Positions 7,113 through 14,476 of a DNA stretch of 17,370 nt are shown here, one piece after another. The stretch's first letter is position 1. The number at the start of each line of letters is the position of its first letter. Source of the stretch: an uncultured Ruminococcus sp. (GTDB lineage: Bacteria > Bacillota > Clostridia > Oscillospirales > Acutalibacteraceae); the NCBI GenBank assembly GCA_902773065.1, contig CACYDD010000323.1, forward strand, positions 1 to 17,370. Reading direction: 5' to 3'. The notes under the pieces were generated by a model that saw only the letters and a list, made by a program, of their open reading frames with translations, had not been told where the DNA came from and made no database searches. The translations under genes and the position numbers were made by a program.

Positions 7113-7870
7113 TACCAGGCCACCTCCTCTGCCCTGAATACAGGACCGTTTTTGCAGACATGCTGATAGGTAGTACTGCCGTCTGCTTTTTTCACCCCTA
7201 CAGCACAACCGAGACAGGCTCCCACACCGCACGCCATTCTCTGTTCGAGGGAAACAAAACATTCCTTTTGGTGCTGTTGTGCCATAGCTGCAATATTTTT
7301 CAGCATGGGTGTCGGACCGCAGGCACAGATCATATCTGCATTATCAATCATTTCTTCCAGCGGCTGAGTCACAAAACCGTGGATACCATAACTTCCGTTA
7401 TCCGTAGTTTCTATGAGTTTACAGCCGATTTTTTTGAAATCCTCCGTAAGGATAACAGCACTTTTATCACGGAAACCATTGATCACAACGGAGTTTTTAC
7501 CTGCCGATTTTGCACTGTAAAGCATAGGGGGAACACCGATTCCGCCGCCAACAAAGATAATTTTCTTATCGGTGGGGATATCAAATCCTTTTCCGAGCGG
7601 ACAGATCATATTGATCGTGTCACCGACTTCCGTTCCGGCAAGAATCTTTGTGCCTTCCCCTCGTACTTCAAATACAAGACGGATCATATCGCCCTCCACA
7701 TCACATATTGAAATAGGGCGGCGTAAGGTTTTGCCGGGAACAAGCAGATGAGCAAACTGTCCCGGTTTTGTAATTTCCGCCAGTTCTGCATTTTGCAGGC
7801 GAAAATCATATATGGTCGGTGTAAGCTGTGTTTTAGCAACAAGCTTACAATCCTGAGCATCAAATTTCAT
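7112..7870 (-). CDS. pyrK: Dihydroorotate dehydrogenase electron transfer subunit
   Basis: 252 residues from the ATG at 7870, which has AAAGGA at 7885-7880, nine bases away. The ATG at 7879 directly abuts that site and is less likely. The subunit carries FAD and a [2Fe-2S] cluster and passes electrons from PyrD to NAD+. LRRPISI (49-55) is the FAD-binding motif, VGGGIGVPPML (107-117) the nucleotide-binding loop, and ICACGPTPML (181-190) another ferredoxin-reductase-like block. Cysteines 214, 219, 222 and 239, spaced C-x4-C-x2-C-x16-C, bind the cluster. It is the first gene of a five-gene leftward operon and overlaps pyrD by one base. No other pyr genes and no PyrR-type attenuator were seen. 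Confidence 0.96.
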   Translation of the reverse strand: MKFDAQDCKLVAKTQLTPTIYDFRLQNAELAEITKPGQFAHLLVPGKTLRRPISICDVEGDMIRLVFEVRGEGTKILAGTEVGDTINMICPLGKGFDIPTDKKIIFVGGGIGVPPMLYSAKSAGKNSVVINGFRDKSAVILTEDFKKIGCKLIETTDNGSYGIHGFVTQPLEEMIDNADMICACGPTPMLKNIAAMAQQHQKECFVSLEQRMACGVGACLGCAVGVKKADGSTTYQHVCKNGPVFRAEEVAW

Positions 7871-7909
7871 AAACTTCATTCCTTTCAGTCAAGGTGTATA
7901 CTATCTATT

Positions 7910-7939
7910 ATTATAACATATCAACCGTACATCTGAAAA
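7910..7939 (-). promoter_or_regulatory. Sigma-A promoter of the pyrK operon, extended -10
   Basis: On the - strand TTTTCA (7939-7934) stands 18 bases upstream of TATAAT (7915-7910). TGT directly precedes the -10, giving an extended -10 that can offset the weak -35. Transcription would start near 7903, about 30 bases before the pyrK ATG, leaving a short leader with no room for an attenuator. Confidence 0.7.
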
Positions 7940-7985
7940 GTAGAAAATGAAATTTTATTTTAAAAATCCAAACATGGCTGCAATC

Positions 7986-8034
7986 ATCATATGCCCCGAA
8001 ATTTATACGCAGGATAAATTTCGGGGCATATGAT
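7986..8034 (-). terminator. Perfect 21-bp inverted repeat, hairpin after the Big_2 gene
   Basis: Arms 7986-8006 and 8014-8034 are exactly complementary over 21 bases with a 7-base loop. The core of one arm is ATGCCCCGAAATTTAT. Neither strand has a T run after the stem, so a standard intrinsic terminator is not proven. It lies 59 bases beyond the stop at 8093 and upstream of the pyrK promoter, a place where transcripts from the right should end. It could protect the 3' end, stop transcription, or be a mobile hairpin. Confidence 0.6.
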
Positions 8035-8092
8035 CGGCACAGCAATACCGGATTCGGAGTAACTGTGCTTTTTTAAGTTTTCATTGAGATGT

Positions 8093-9769
8093 TTATTTCC
8101 AGATAGTAAAACCGATATTACTCAGACGCATACCATACTTTTTGTAAAGCAGGCTGTCCCATTCGATCATGGCAGTTTTCAGCTGCTCATTGGCAAGAGA
8201 AGCCCCCTTTGCCTGAATATCCTGTGAAATCGTACTATTATCCATTTCATAAAGGATGTAGGGGAGAGTCGTATTTTTGGAATACTTAGCAGCGTTGACC
8301 TGAGAGGTATAGGCTACTAACCGTGACTTTGACGTTTCTTCTTTTTCATTCCACAGAAACATCGGTTTGATTGTGTAGGTGTTGTTGAAATCAAGCTCTA
8401 CTGCTGTCATATACAAATTATTGTTGTCTTTCGATTCAAACATATAAGACATAGTAATGGAATCTTTTTCTTGGTTATACTGAATGGTTGCCATATATGC
8501 ACCGTCATCACCGCTTGGAATATTGTAGCCGCCTGTTGTGGAAGAGCTTGTCTGAGAAATATTGGTGCTTGTTACATAAGGATAACCGGAGCTGTAAGTC
8601 TGGTCTGATTTACTTTTCATTTTATCGATCAGCTTGACAAAATTGCTGTATTTTCTTACAGTAATCTGGCACTTTGTCATTTTGCCGTTGAAGGTTTTAA
8701 CAGTAATCGTCGCTTTTCCGGCTTTGAGTGCTTTGAATTTACAGGTAGCTCCGCTTGTTTGAGTAATTTTAACAATATTGCTGTTTGAGGAAGTAAAAGA
8801 GTATTTATTGCAGGCTTCTGCTGAATTTGAAATATTTGCCTTTAGCGTACCTGTCTGATTCGGGCTGATATAGATCGAACTCTGGTCGAGAAGTACGAAT
8901 GACGGGGGAGCTTTCACGCTGACGGTGCATTTTGCAGTTTTGCCGTTATAAGTCTTAGCTGTAATTACTGCTGTACCCGCTCGTTTTGCAGTGAGTTTTC
9001 CGCCGCTGCCGACCTGCACGACATTTTTATTGCTGGAGGTGTATGTTACTCTGTAAGATGCTGTGCCGCTCGGGACTGATCTTGACAGGGTATAGGTTTC
9101 ACCTGCACCGAGTTTCAGGCTTGATTTGCTGAGAGTGATTTTGGTTGGTGCTTTTTTTACTGTGATTTTACAGGTCGTTTTTTTACCGTTATAGGTTTTG
9201 GCGGTAATGGTGGCAGTGCCTGTCTTTTTTGCGGTGACCAGTCCGCTTGCATTCACTGTTGCAACGCTTTTGTTGCTTGAAGAATATGTAACTTTATTGG
9301 AGGCAGCTCCGCTTGAAAGTGATTTTGTCAGCGTATAGGTTTCTTTTACCCCCAAAGTCATGCTTGTTTTGCTAAGTGTAATTTTTGTCGGAGCTTTTTT
9401 GACAGTGATTTTGCAGCTTGCCGTTTTACCACTTGCGGTTTTGACTTTGATGACAGCAGTGCCGGTGTTTTTTGCAATGACTTTTCCGTTTTTGACAGTG
9501 GCAACTTTACTGTTGGAAGTTGACCATTTAAAGCCTTTGGCAGCATTGGAAGGAGTAACGGTTGCTTTGAGTGTGAAATTTTCGCCTTTTCCGAGGGTAA
9601 GCGAACTCTTGTTCAGTTTGACTTTTTTGGCTGCTGCTGCCGCATTGACCGCGATGGCAGTGTCGGTGACCTGAGGAAGAACATAAGCACTTGTACCACC
9701 GAGGATCACGGCTGCCATGTTGAAAGCAGCAGCTTTTCGGAAGAATGATTTGTATTTTGCCGGAATCAT
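8093..9769 (-). CDS. Secreted protein with four Big_2 (Ig-like) domains
   Basis: 558 residues from the ATG at 9769, with AGGAGGT at 9783-9777. Residues 1-43 form a signal peptide: basic start (KYKSFFRK), hydrophobic core, then VLPQVTD and an alanine-rich region. Four bacterial Ig-like group 2 repeats follow at about 48-124, 127-205, 208-286 and 289-372, each with the pattern LNKSSLTLG, SSNSKVATV, GKVTAKKAGTATITVKT, NGKTAKCKITVK. The fourth is the most divergent. Residues 375-558 form a domain I do not recognise, ending WDSLLYKKYGMRLSNIGF. The mature protein is very lysine-rich. No LPXTG, SLH, dockerin or other anchor was seen. Big_2 domains often occur in adhesins and surface proteins; the binding target is unknown. 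It has its own promoter, and its paralogue lies at 10584. Confidence 0.88.
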   Translation of the reverse strand: MIPAKYKSFFRKAAAFNMAAVILGGTSAYVLPQVTDTAIAVNAAAAAKKVKLNKSSLTLGKGENFTLKATVTPSNAAKGFKWSTSNSKVATVKNGKVIAKNTGTAVIKVKTASGKTASCKITVKKAPTKITLSKTSMTLGVKETYTLTKSLSSGAASNKVTYSSSNKSVATVNASGLVTAKKTGTATITAKTYNGKKTTCKITVKKAPTKITLSKSSLKLGAGETYTLSRSVPSGTASYRVTYTSSNKNVVQVGSGGKLTAKRAGTAVITAKTYNGKTAKCTVSVKAPPSFVLLDQSSIYISPNQTGTLKANISNSAEACNKYSFTSSNSNIVKITQTSGATCKFKALKAGKATITVKTFNGKMTKCQITVRKYSNFVKLIDKMKSKSDQTYSSGYPYVTSTNISQTSSSTTGGYNIPSGDDGAYMATIQYNQEKDSITMSYMFESKDNNNLYMTAVELDFNNTYTIKPMFLWNEKEETSKSRLVAYTSQVNAAKYSKNTTLPYILYEMDNSTISQDIQAKGASLANEQLKTAMIEWDSLLYKKYGMRLSNIGFTIWK

Positions 9770-9805
9770 AAATATTACCTCCTGTGATAAATATCTGTAT
9801 ATAAA

Positions 9806-9835
9806 ATTATAAATCCGTAATTATCTTTTTGTCAA
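9806..9835 (-). promoter_or_regulatory. Sigma-A promoter of the first Big_2 gene
   Basis: On the - strand TTGACA (9835-9830), an 18-base spacer, then TATAAT (9811-9806). Both hexamers are consensus. The 5' leader would be about 30 bases. The spacing equals that of the paralogue's promoter at 12289. Confidence 0.85.
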
Positions 9836-9864
9836 TAATATATTAAAGGATTGTGAAAAGAATA

Positions 9865-10512
9865 CTATAAATTCTTCTGAAATCCCAGTGACTTTTTCAA
9901 AAAGGCGATCAACCGGGTGCGGTACTCACCGAGCATAATATTTTCTTCTGTTTTGTCATATATGTTGTTTCCTTTATCAACAAAGTAGGTCATGGTATTT
10001 CTGTTGAGAGAAAGGGAATCCAGCGGCCAGCCCTCGTGACGTTTTTCGGAGGGTTGACTTATCATATAAAATGCACTTGCCTTGACAGCCTCGCTGTTTT
10101 CCATATAGGAATATATTTTACCTTTGCGGTATACGGCAATACCGTCAAGATAAAAGGCGGAAACTTTATCACCAAGTGAATGGATCAGTTCGGAATAGTA
10201 TGTGATCATTTCTTCGTCATTCAAGCGTTTGCCGCCTCCCGGTGTGCGGATCTTCAGTCCGGGCTGTTTGCTGTCGTCAAGCGGCAGTTCTTCAAAGTAC
10301 AGTCCCGAATCATTGCATATGACAGTATCAAAGAATTTTCCGTAAAACCTTGCTTTGATCACAGCATTTTCTTCGGGCGTATTTCCTGCTTCTTCAGGTT
10401 CGTCAGTAATTCCCAGCTCGTGAAGTGTGCAGAATTCTACATCGTATCCACGCAGAAATTCTGCAAATCGTTTTACCTTTGACGGGTTGGTTGTGCCTAT
10501 CAGAATTTTCAT
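9865..10512 (-). CDS. Ham1/RdgB-like non-canonical purine NTP pyrophosphatase, divergent
   Basis: 215 residues from the ATG at 10512, with AGGTG six bases upstream. The family hydrolyses dITP, XTP and ITP to monophosphates, keeping damaged purines out of nucleic acids. The N-terminal block GTTNPSKVKRF, the metal/substrate block EEAGNTPEENAVIKARFY (residues 41-58) and VICNDSGLYFEELP with D68, then PGLKIRT (84-90), follow the family order (SGN..K, E.G.TF.ENA..KA, DDSGL, PG..S.R). Differences are NDSG for DDSG and LKIRT for the usual YSAR ending. The C-terminal half is hardly recognisable, with SQPSEKRHEGWPLDS in place of the usual SHR region. The substrate range may therefore differ. It lies between two paralogous Big_2 genes with no promoter seen; the hairpin at 10549 lies just upstream. 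Confidence 0.72.
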   Translation of the reverse strand: MKILIGTTNPSKVKRFAEFLRGYDVEFCTLHELGITDEPEEAGNTPEENAVIKARFYGKFFDTVICNDSGLYFEELPLDDSKQPGLKIRTPGGGKRLNDEEMITYYSELIHSLGDKVSAFYLDGIAVYRKGKIYSYMENSEAVKASAFYMISQPSEKRHEGWPLDSLSLNRNTMTYFVDKGNNIYDKTEENIMLGEYRTRLIAFLKKSLGFQKNL

Positions 10513-10548
10513 GTCAACACCTGCTTTTTATTGATTTTTTCCGAAACA

Positions 10549-10577
10549 GGAAGCCCCTGTCTGATACAGGGGCTTCC
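10549..10577 (-). terminator. 12-bp hairpin after the second Big_2 gene
   Basis: GGAAGCCCCTGT (10549-10560) pairs perfectly with ACAGGGGCTTCC (10566-10577) around a 5-base loop, seven bases after the stop at 10584. Going leftwards the stem is followed by TGTTTCGG rather than a pure T run, so termination may be partial. That would let some transcripts run into the pyrophosphatase gene. Confidence 0.7.
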
Positions 10578-10583
10578 TTAAAA

Positions 10584-12248
10584 TTATGAATATTTTGCAA
10601 AGCCGATCTGTTTCAGATTCATACCGTAATTTTTCTGAAGAAGCTGATTCCATGTTTTGATGGCTTTTGAAAGATATGTTTTTGCATAAGTGGTTGTGAG
10701 AGCTTTTTCACTTTTTGTCACATTCTTTTTTCCTCTGTCTGAAAGTCTGTAGGTCAGTTTTGTGCTGCTTGTATATTCTTTTACATTGAAATCTGACCTC
10801 ACAATAATGGCAGAGTCTAACGCACGGTCACTGTTGCTGACTCGACCGAATGCAACCTTGGCAGTATTGGAGTTGTTCAGATCCAACTGCATTGCCATGA
10901 CATAGATTTTTTTGTTTTTAGTGTCATTATTCATGTAAATCATTTCAAGTTTATCTGTTGACCTGTTATAAGCAATACTTGTGATCAGACCCGAATCCTC
11001 CAACATAAGAACATCAAGGTAAGAGCCGGTTGTGGTTTTGGTAGTTTTGCCGTTTTTGGTCAGCAGGGTGGGGTTTTTCGGTTTTGTACCGATTGTGGCA
11101 AGCATTTTTTCTGTCAGCTTTACAACATTGTTATATTTTCGTACCACGACTTTACATTGTGCGGTTTTATTGTTATAGGTTCTGACAGTAATATAGGAGA
11201 TTCCCACTTTCAGAGCTTTAAAGGTAGCCGAACCGCTGGATTTTGTCATCTTGATAACGCTGTCATTAAAATTAGCATAGATTCTTTTCTGGCTGTATTG
11301 TCCTGTTTTGAATACAGCGTTGATGGTTTTTGTCTGTCCGGGGTAGAGATAGACTGTTTTGGGACTGAAGCTTACCTTGGTAGGAGCTGCTTTGACAGTG
11401 ACCTTACATTTAGCCGTTTTTCCGTTGTATGTTTTGACAGTGATGGTGACAGTTCCCTTTTTTTTGGCCGTGACCTTTCCGCCGGCATTCACTGTAGCGA
11501 TCTTGCCATCGCTGGAAGTATAAAAAATTTTATTGGACGCTGTTGCGGAAGGAAGAGTATGTTTCAAGGTAAAGGTTTCTTTTACACCGAGTGTTATACT
11601 TGTTTTGTTCAGAGTGACTTTGGAAGGAGCTTTTTTAACAGTCACTTTGCATTTGGCAGTTTTGCCGTTATAGGTTTTTGCAGTAATGGTTAGTGTTCCT
11701 GTTTTCTTTGCGGTGATCTTTCCGGACGCGGTCACGGTTGCGACTTTTTTGTTGCTGGAGGAAAAGCTCATTTTGTTGGAAGCTGTTTTGCTTGGCAGTG
11801 ATTTTTTCAGTGTGTAGGTCTCTTTGACACCGAGGGTCAGGCTTGATTTATTGAGCCCCAGCTTTGACGGCGGATTTTTTACAGTGACTTTGCATTTTGC
11901 CGTTTTTCCGCTTAATGTCTTTACAGTTATTATCGCTTTTCCGACGCTTTTGGCTTTGATTTTTCCTTTGGATACCGTTGCCACCTTGCTGTTGGAGGTA
12001 GACCATCGCAAGGTTTTGGAGGCATTGGAAGGGGAGAGGGAAGCTGTCAGTGTAAAGGTTTCATTTTTTCCAAGCGACAAAGAGGTTTTGCTGAGCTTTA
12101 CGCTTTTGGCAGCCACTGCTGCTTCGGCAGTGATCGATGTATCATTTGTCTGCGGCAGCACAAAAGCACCGACACCTCCCAGAACAAGTGCCGCCACACC
12201 AAAGACAGCCGCCTTGCGGATGAGGGATTTTGTTTTTGCAAAATTCAT
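10584..12248 (-). CDS. Secreted protein with four Big_2 (Ig-like) domains, paralogue
   Basis: 554 residues from the ATG at 12248, with AGGAG at 12261-12257. It is collinear with the protein at 8093: signal peptide to about residue 45 (RKAAVFGVAALVLGG, then VLPQTNDT), four Big_2 domains at about 48-124, 127-205, 208-286 and 289-372, and a C-terminal domain from 375 ending WNQLLQKNYGMNLKQIGF. That C-terminal domain, shared only with the paralogue here, is not one I recognise. The protein is strongly basic because of lysine, and no wall-anchor motif was seen, so it may be released or held by charge. A tandem duplication with the pyrophosphatase gene between the copies is the simplest history. 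It has its own consensus promoter and a 3' hairpin. Confidence 0.88.
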   Translation of the reverse strand: MNFAKTKSLIRKAAVFGVAALVLGGVGAFVLPQTNDTSITAEAAVAAKSVKLSKTSLSLGKNETFTLTASLSPSNASKTLRWSTSNSKVATVSKGKIKAKSVGKAIITVKTLSGKTAKCKVTVKNPPSKLGLNKSSLTLGVKETYTLKKSLPSKTASNKMSFSSSNKKVATVTASGKITAKKTGTLTITAKTYNGKTAKCKVTVKKAPSKVTLNKTSITLGVKETFTLKHTLPSATASNKIFYTSSDGKIATVNAGGKVTAKKKGTVTITVKTYNGKTAKCKVTVKAAPTKVSFSPKTVYLYPGQTKTINAVFKTGQYSQKRIYANFNDSVIKMTKSSGSATFKALKVGISYITVRTYNNKTAQCKVVVRKYNNVVKLTEKMLATIGTKPKNPTLLTKNGKTTKTTTGSYLDVLMLEDSGLITSIAYNRSTDKLEMIYMNNDTKNKKIYVMAMQLDLNNSNTAKVAFGRVSNSDRALDSAIIVRSDFNVKEYTSSTKLTYRLSDRGKKNVTKSEKALTTTYAKTYLSKAIKTWNQLLQKNYGMNLKQIGFAKYS

Positions 12249-12288
12249 AAATATTACTCCTGTTGTTTTTTATATTTGTAACATATCT

Positions 12289-12318
12289 ATTATAACCTGA
12301 AACCATATGAAATGTCAA
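12289..12318 (-). promoter_or_regulatory. Sigma-A promoter of the second Big_2 gene
   Basis: On the - strand TTGACA (12318-12313), 18-base spacer, TATAAT (12294-12289). Both hexamers are consensus and the architecture matches that of the paralogue's promoter. Confidence 0.85.
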
Positions 12319-12340
12319 ATACGAAAGTTAAAATTCAAAC

Positions 12341-12371
12341 AGCGTGTGCAGGAAAGTTACTTGCACACGCT
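12341..12371 (-). terminator. 10-bp hairpin after the BspA-type gene
   Basis: AGCGTGTGCA (12341-12350) pairs perfectly with TGCACACGCT (12362-12371), with an 11-base loop. It lies 40 bases beyond the stop at 12412. Leftwards it is followed by GTTTGAATTTT, a weak T-rich tail, and it precedes the promoter of the second Big_2 gene. Confidence 0.6.
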
Positions 12372-12411
12372 TTCTGTTTGGGAAATATTTAATAAAATCC
12401 TGTAAACTGAG

Positions 12412-14263
12412 TTATTTCTTCACTGTGATCTTGCACTTAGCGGTTTTGCCATTGGTGGTTTTTGCAGTAATTGTCACTGTGCCTGCTTTTTTGGCGGTGA
12501 CTTTGCCGTTTTTCACCGTTGCAATTTTGCTGTTGGAGGTTTTCCATGTTACCTTTTTGCTTGTAACATATTTTGCCGGGCTAACGGTTGCTTTCAAAGT
12601 CAGGGTCTTTTTGACTTTGAGTGTTGCTTTTGTTTTGTTCAGCTTTACCTTTGTCGGCGGTGTTTTTACGGTTACTTTGCATTTTGCGGTTTTGCCGTTG
12701 GTGGTTTTAACCGTAATGGTTGCCGTGCCGGCTTTCTTTGCGGTGACCTTTCCGCTGGAGCTTACCGTTGCCACGCTCTTGTTGCTGGTTGACCATGTTA
12801 CTTTTTTGTTTTTGGCATAAGTCGGCAGAACTGTTGCTTTTATAGTTGCGGATTTGCCTTTTGTAAGGGTCAGGGATGTTTTGTTGAGTTTCACGCCTGT
12901 GGCAGGTCCGTATACAGTTACGGAGCATTTTGCGGTTTTGCCGTCATAGGTAGTTGCTGTAATGGTAGCAATGCCTGCTTTTTTCGCTGTGATTTTTCCT
13001 GCACTTGTCACAGAAGCTACACTCGAATCAGAGCTTTTCCATGTCAGGTCACTTACTGTTACATTTGAGGGCTTGATTGTTGCTTTCAGCGTATAGGTTT
13101 CGTTTACATTCATTGCTACACCCGATGTATTGAACACAACACCTGTTGCACCAATCAAGGCTTTGAAGGGGATATCGTTGTTGTTTGCGAATTTGTCAGC
13201 GGTTGAGTTTTTCTTACCGTAAATCACAAGATTCGGACAAGTAAATACACCTCCAAAAAGACTATAATAATTTTTAAAAGCATCATCATCAATGGATGTT
13301 ACAGATTCGGGAATAACTAATTTCTTGAGTTCCTTACAGTTTCCAAATGCAAAATTACCAATTTTTGTTACTTTACTTGGAATTGTAATTTCTGTCAAAG
13401 AAGGACAATTAAGAAATGTAGCACCGTCTATTTCAGTAAGCGAATTTGACAGACTTACATTTTTTAACGATGTACAATCCTGAAAACATTCCGCTCCAAT
13501 ATAGGTTACACTATTTGGTATTTTTATCGTACTGAGGTTTGAACAACCCAAAAAAGTATGCCTATCAATTGATGTGACACTGTTCGGAATTGTTACAGAA
13601 GTGAGACTTGTACATTTCTCAAAAGCTCCAGCAGCACCAGACACCCACGAAATATAACCGTTAATTTTAGTTACTGTATTAGGGATTGTTACTTTTTTTA
13701 AATTAGAACACTCATAAAACATAGCAATCGGAATCTGTTTCCATCCGGAAGGAATGGAGAATGATGTTAGCGAAGTACATCCTTTAAACATATAATTGCC
13801 ATAATCTTTAACTTTTTTAGAAAGTGTAACACTTGACAGAGATGTACAACCATCAAATACATTATTTTCTATTGTAATAACACTGTCTGTCATTGTTACT
13901 TTTGTCAGATTGGTGTAATCTTGAAAAGCATATCTGCTGATTGTATTTACACCATTCGGAATAGAAATACTTTTGATTAAAGTATTATTTTTACCAAGAC
14001 TATCAATCTCTACAACTTGTTCACCAAAAATTTTTGCAGGAATGATAACATTCGCAGATGTACCTTTGTAGCCTGTAATTGCAAGACCGCCGCCATTTAC
14101 TTCTTTAAGTATAGAAATCCCTTTCGGAATTTGCTGCCTGAACCTCAATTCCTGTGCTGTCCGAAACCTGAGGCAGAACCGTGACTGCACCGCCTGCGAG
14201 CATGACTGATGCAAGGGCAAGAGAAGCAAATTTTTTGAAAAAACTTTGTTTTACCTTTTTCAT
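12412..14263 (-). CDS. BspA-type leucine-rich repeat protein with three Big_2 domains, frameshifted after the signal peptide
   Basis: The gene begins at ATG 14263 with CGGAGGT (14275-14269). That frame gives a signal peptide (MKKVKQSFFKKFASLALASV, then VLPQVSD and VQAA) and stops at 14107-14105 after 52 residues. The body continues in the frame one base on, from about 14110 to the stop at 12412. That frame has no ATG start of its own: the open frame only reaches back to a TTG at 14229 inside the signal-peptide region. The body holds about ten BspA-type (LRR_5) repeats of roughly 23 residues, with phrases such as FEKCTSLTSVTIPNSVTSI (to about 13150). Three Big_2 domains follow (13149-12412), the last ending at the stop. 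Such proteins are surface or secreted adhesins in gut and oral bacteria. With the sequence as given, secretion of the body needs a ribosomal shift, a reversible indel, or correction of a sequencing error; otherwise it is a pseudogene. Confidence 0.8.
14105..14125 (-). other. Frameshift point between signal peptide and LRR body
   Basis: The signal-peptide frame ends with codons for SERDFYT and TAA at 14107-14105, while the body frame reads ISILKEVNGG across the same bases. A +1 shift or one extra base is needed. The stretch on the - strand, GAAAGGGATTTCTATACTTA, contains short AAA, GGG and TTT runs where a one-base indel could have arisen. Deleting one G would give SERISILKEVNGG, a smooth join. 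Confidence 0.75.
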
Positions 14264-14323
14264 ATTGAACCTCCGAATTGTATTAAATTACAGAATTTAA
14301 CATAAAATAATCCTGTAATTTAT

Positions 14324-14352
14324 ATTATATGAACTGTTTGTTCATTTGTCAG
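14324..14352 (-). promoter_or_regulatory. Sigma-A promoter of the BspA-type gene
   Basis: On the - strand CTGACA (14352-14347), a 17-base spacer, then TATAAT (14329-14324). Transcription would start near 14317, giving a leader of about 55 bases. The first operator-like repeat (14364-14381) lies immediately upstream of the -35. Confidence 0.75.
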
Positions 14353-14362
14353 GGAAGTTATT

Positions 14363-14424
14363 TATCATTTTATGAAATAATATATCATTTTTTACTTCAA
14401 TATTATATCATTTTATGAAATGAT
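14363..14424. promoter_or_regulatory. Repeated palindromic operator-like sites in a divergent promoter region
   Basis: A 16-base sequence, TATCATTTTATGAAAT, occurs exactly at 14363-14378 and at 14406-14421. The second copy extends to ATCATTT-TATG-AAATGAT (14407-14424), a perfect 7-base inverted repeat with a 4-base centre. The first has one mismatch in its right arm. A half site, TATCATTTT, starts at 14383 between them. The starts at 14364, 14384 and 14407 are about two helical turns apart. The sites flank the -35 regions of both divergent genes, fitting binding by the Cro/C1-type regulator encoded at 14477. Confidence 0.65.
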
Positions 14425-14439
14425 GGTGCATATTATAAT
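14411..14439 (+). promoter_or_regulatory. Likely promoter of the HTH regulator gene
   Basis: TATAAT at 14434-14439 with a weak -35 (TTTTAT, 14411-14416) at 17 bases. The -35 lies inside the second operator-like palindrome, so a bound repressor would block it, suggesting autoregulation. Confidence 0.5.
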
Positions 14440-14476
14440 GAATTTATACATAACATTACATCGAGGTAACAATACA

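Noticed and set aside
7113..7262. Upstream extension of the pyrD frame
   Set aside because: It overlaps the pyrK coding region; the ATG at 7112 has AGGAGG and matches the normal PyrD N-terminus.
10501..10512. TTGACA overlapping the start of the pyrophosphatase gene as a promoter
   Set aside because: It would place the transcript start inside the gene, and no -10 follows at 17 bases.
11157..11693. Opposite-strand frames across the Big_2 genes (also 11824-12300 and 12344-12820)
   Set aside because: They arise from the repetitive Thr/Lys/Ala-rich coding on the other strand. Low-complexity repeats often leave open antisense frames.
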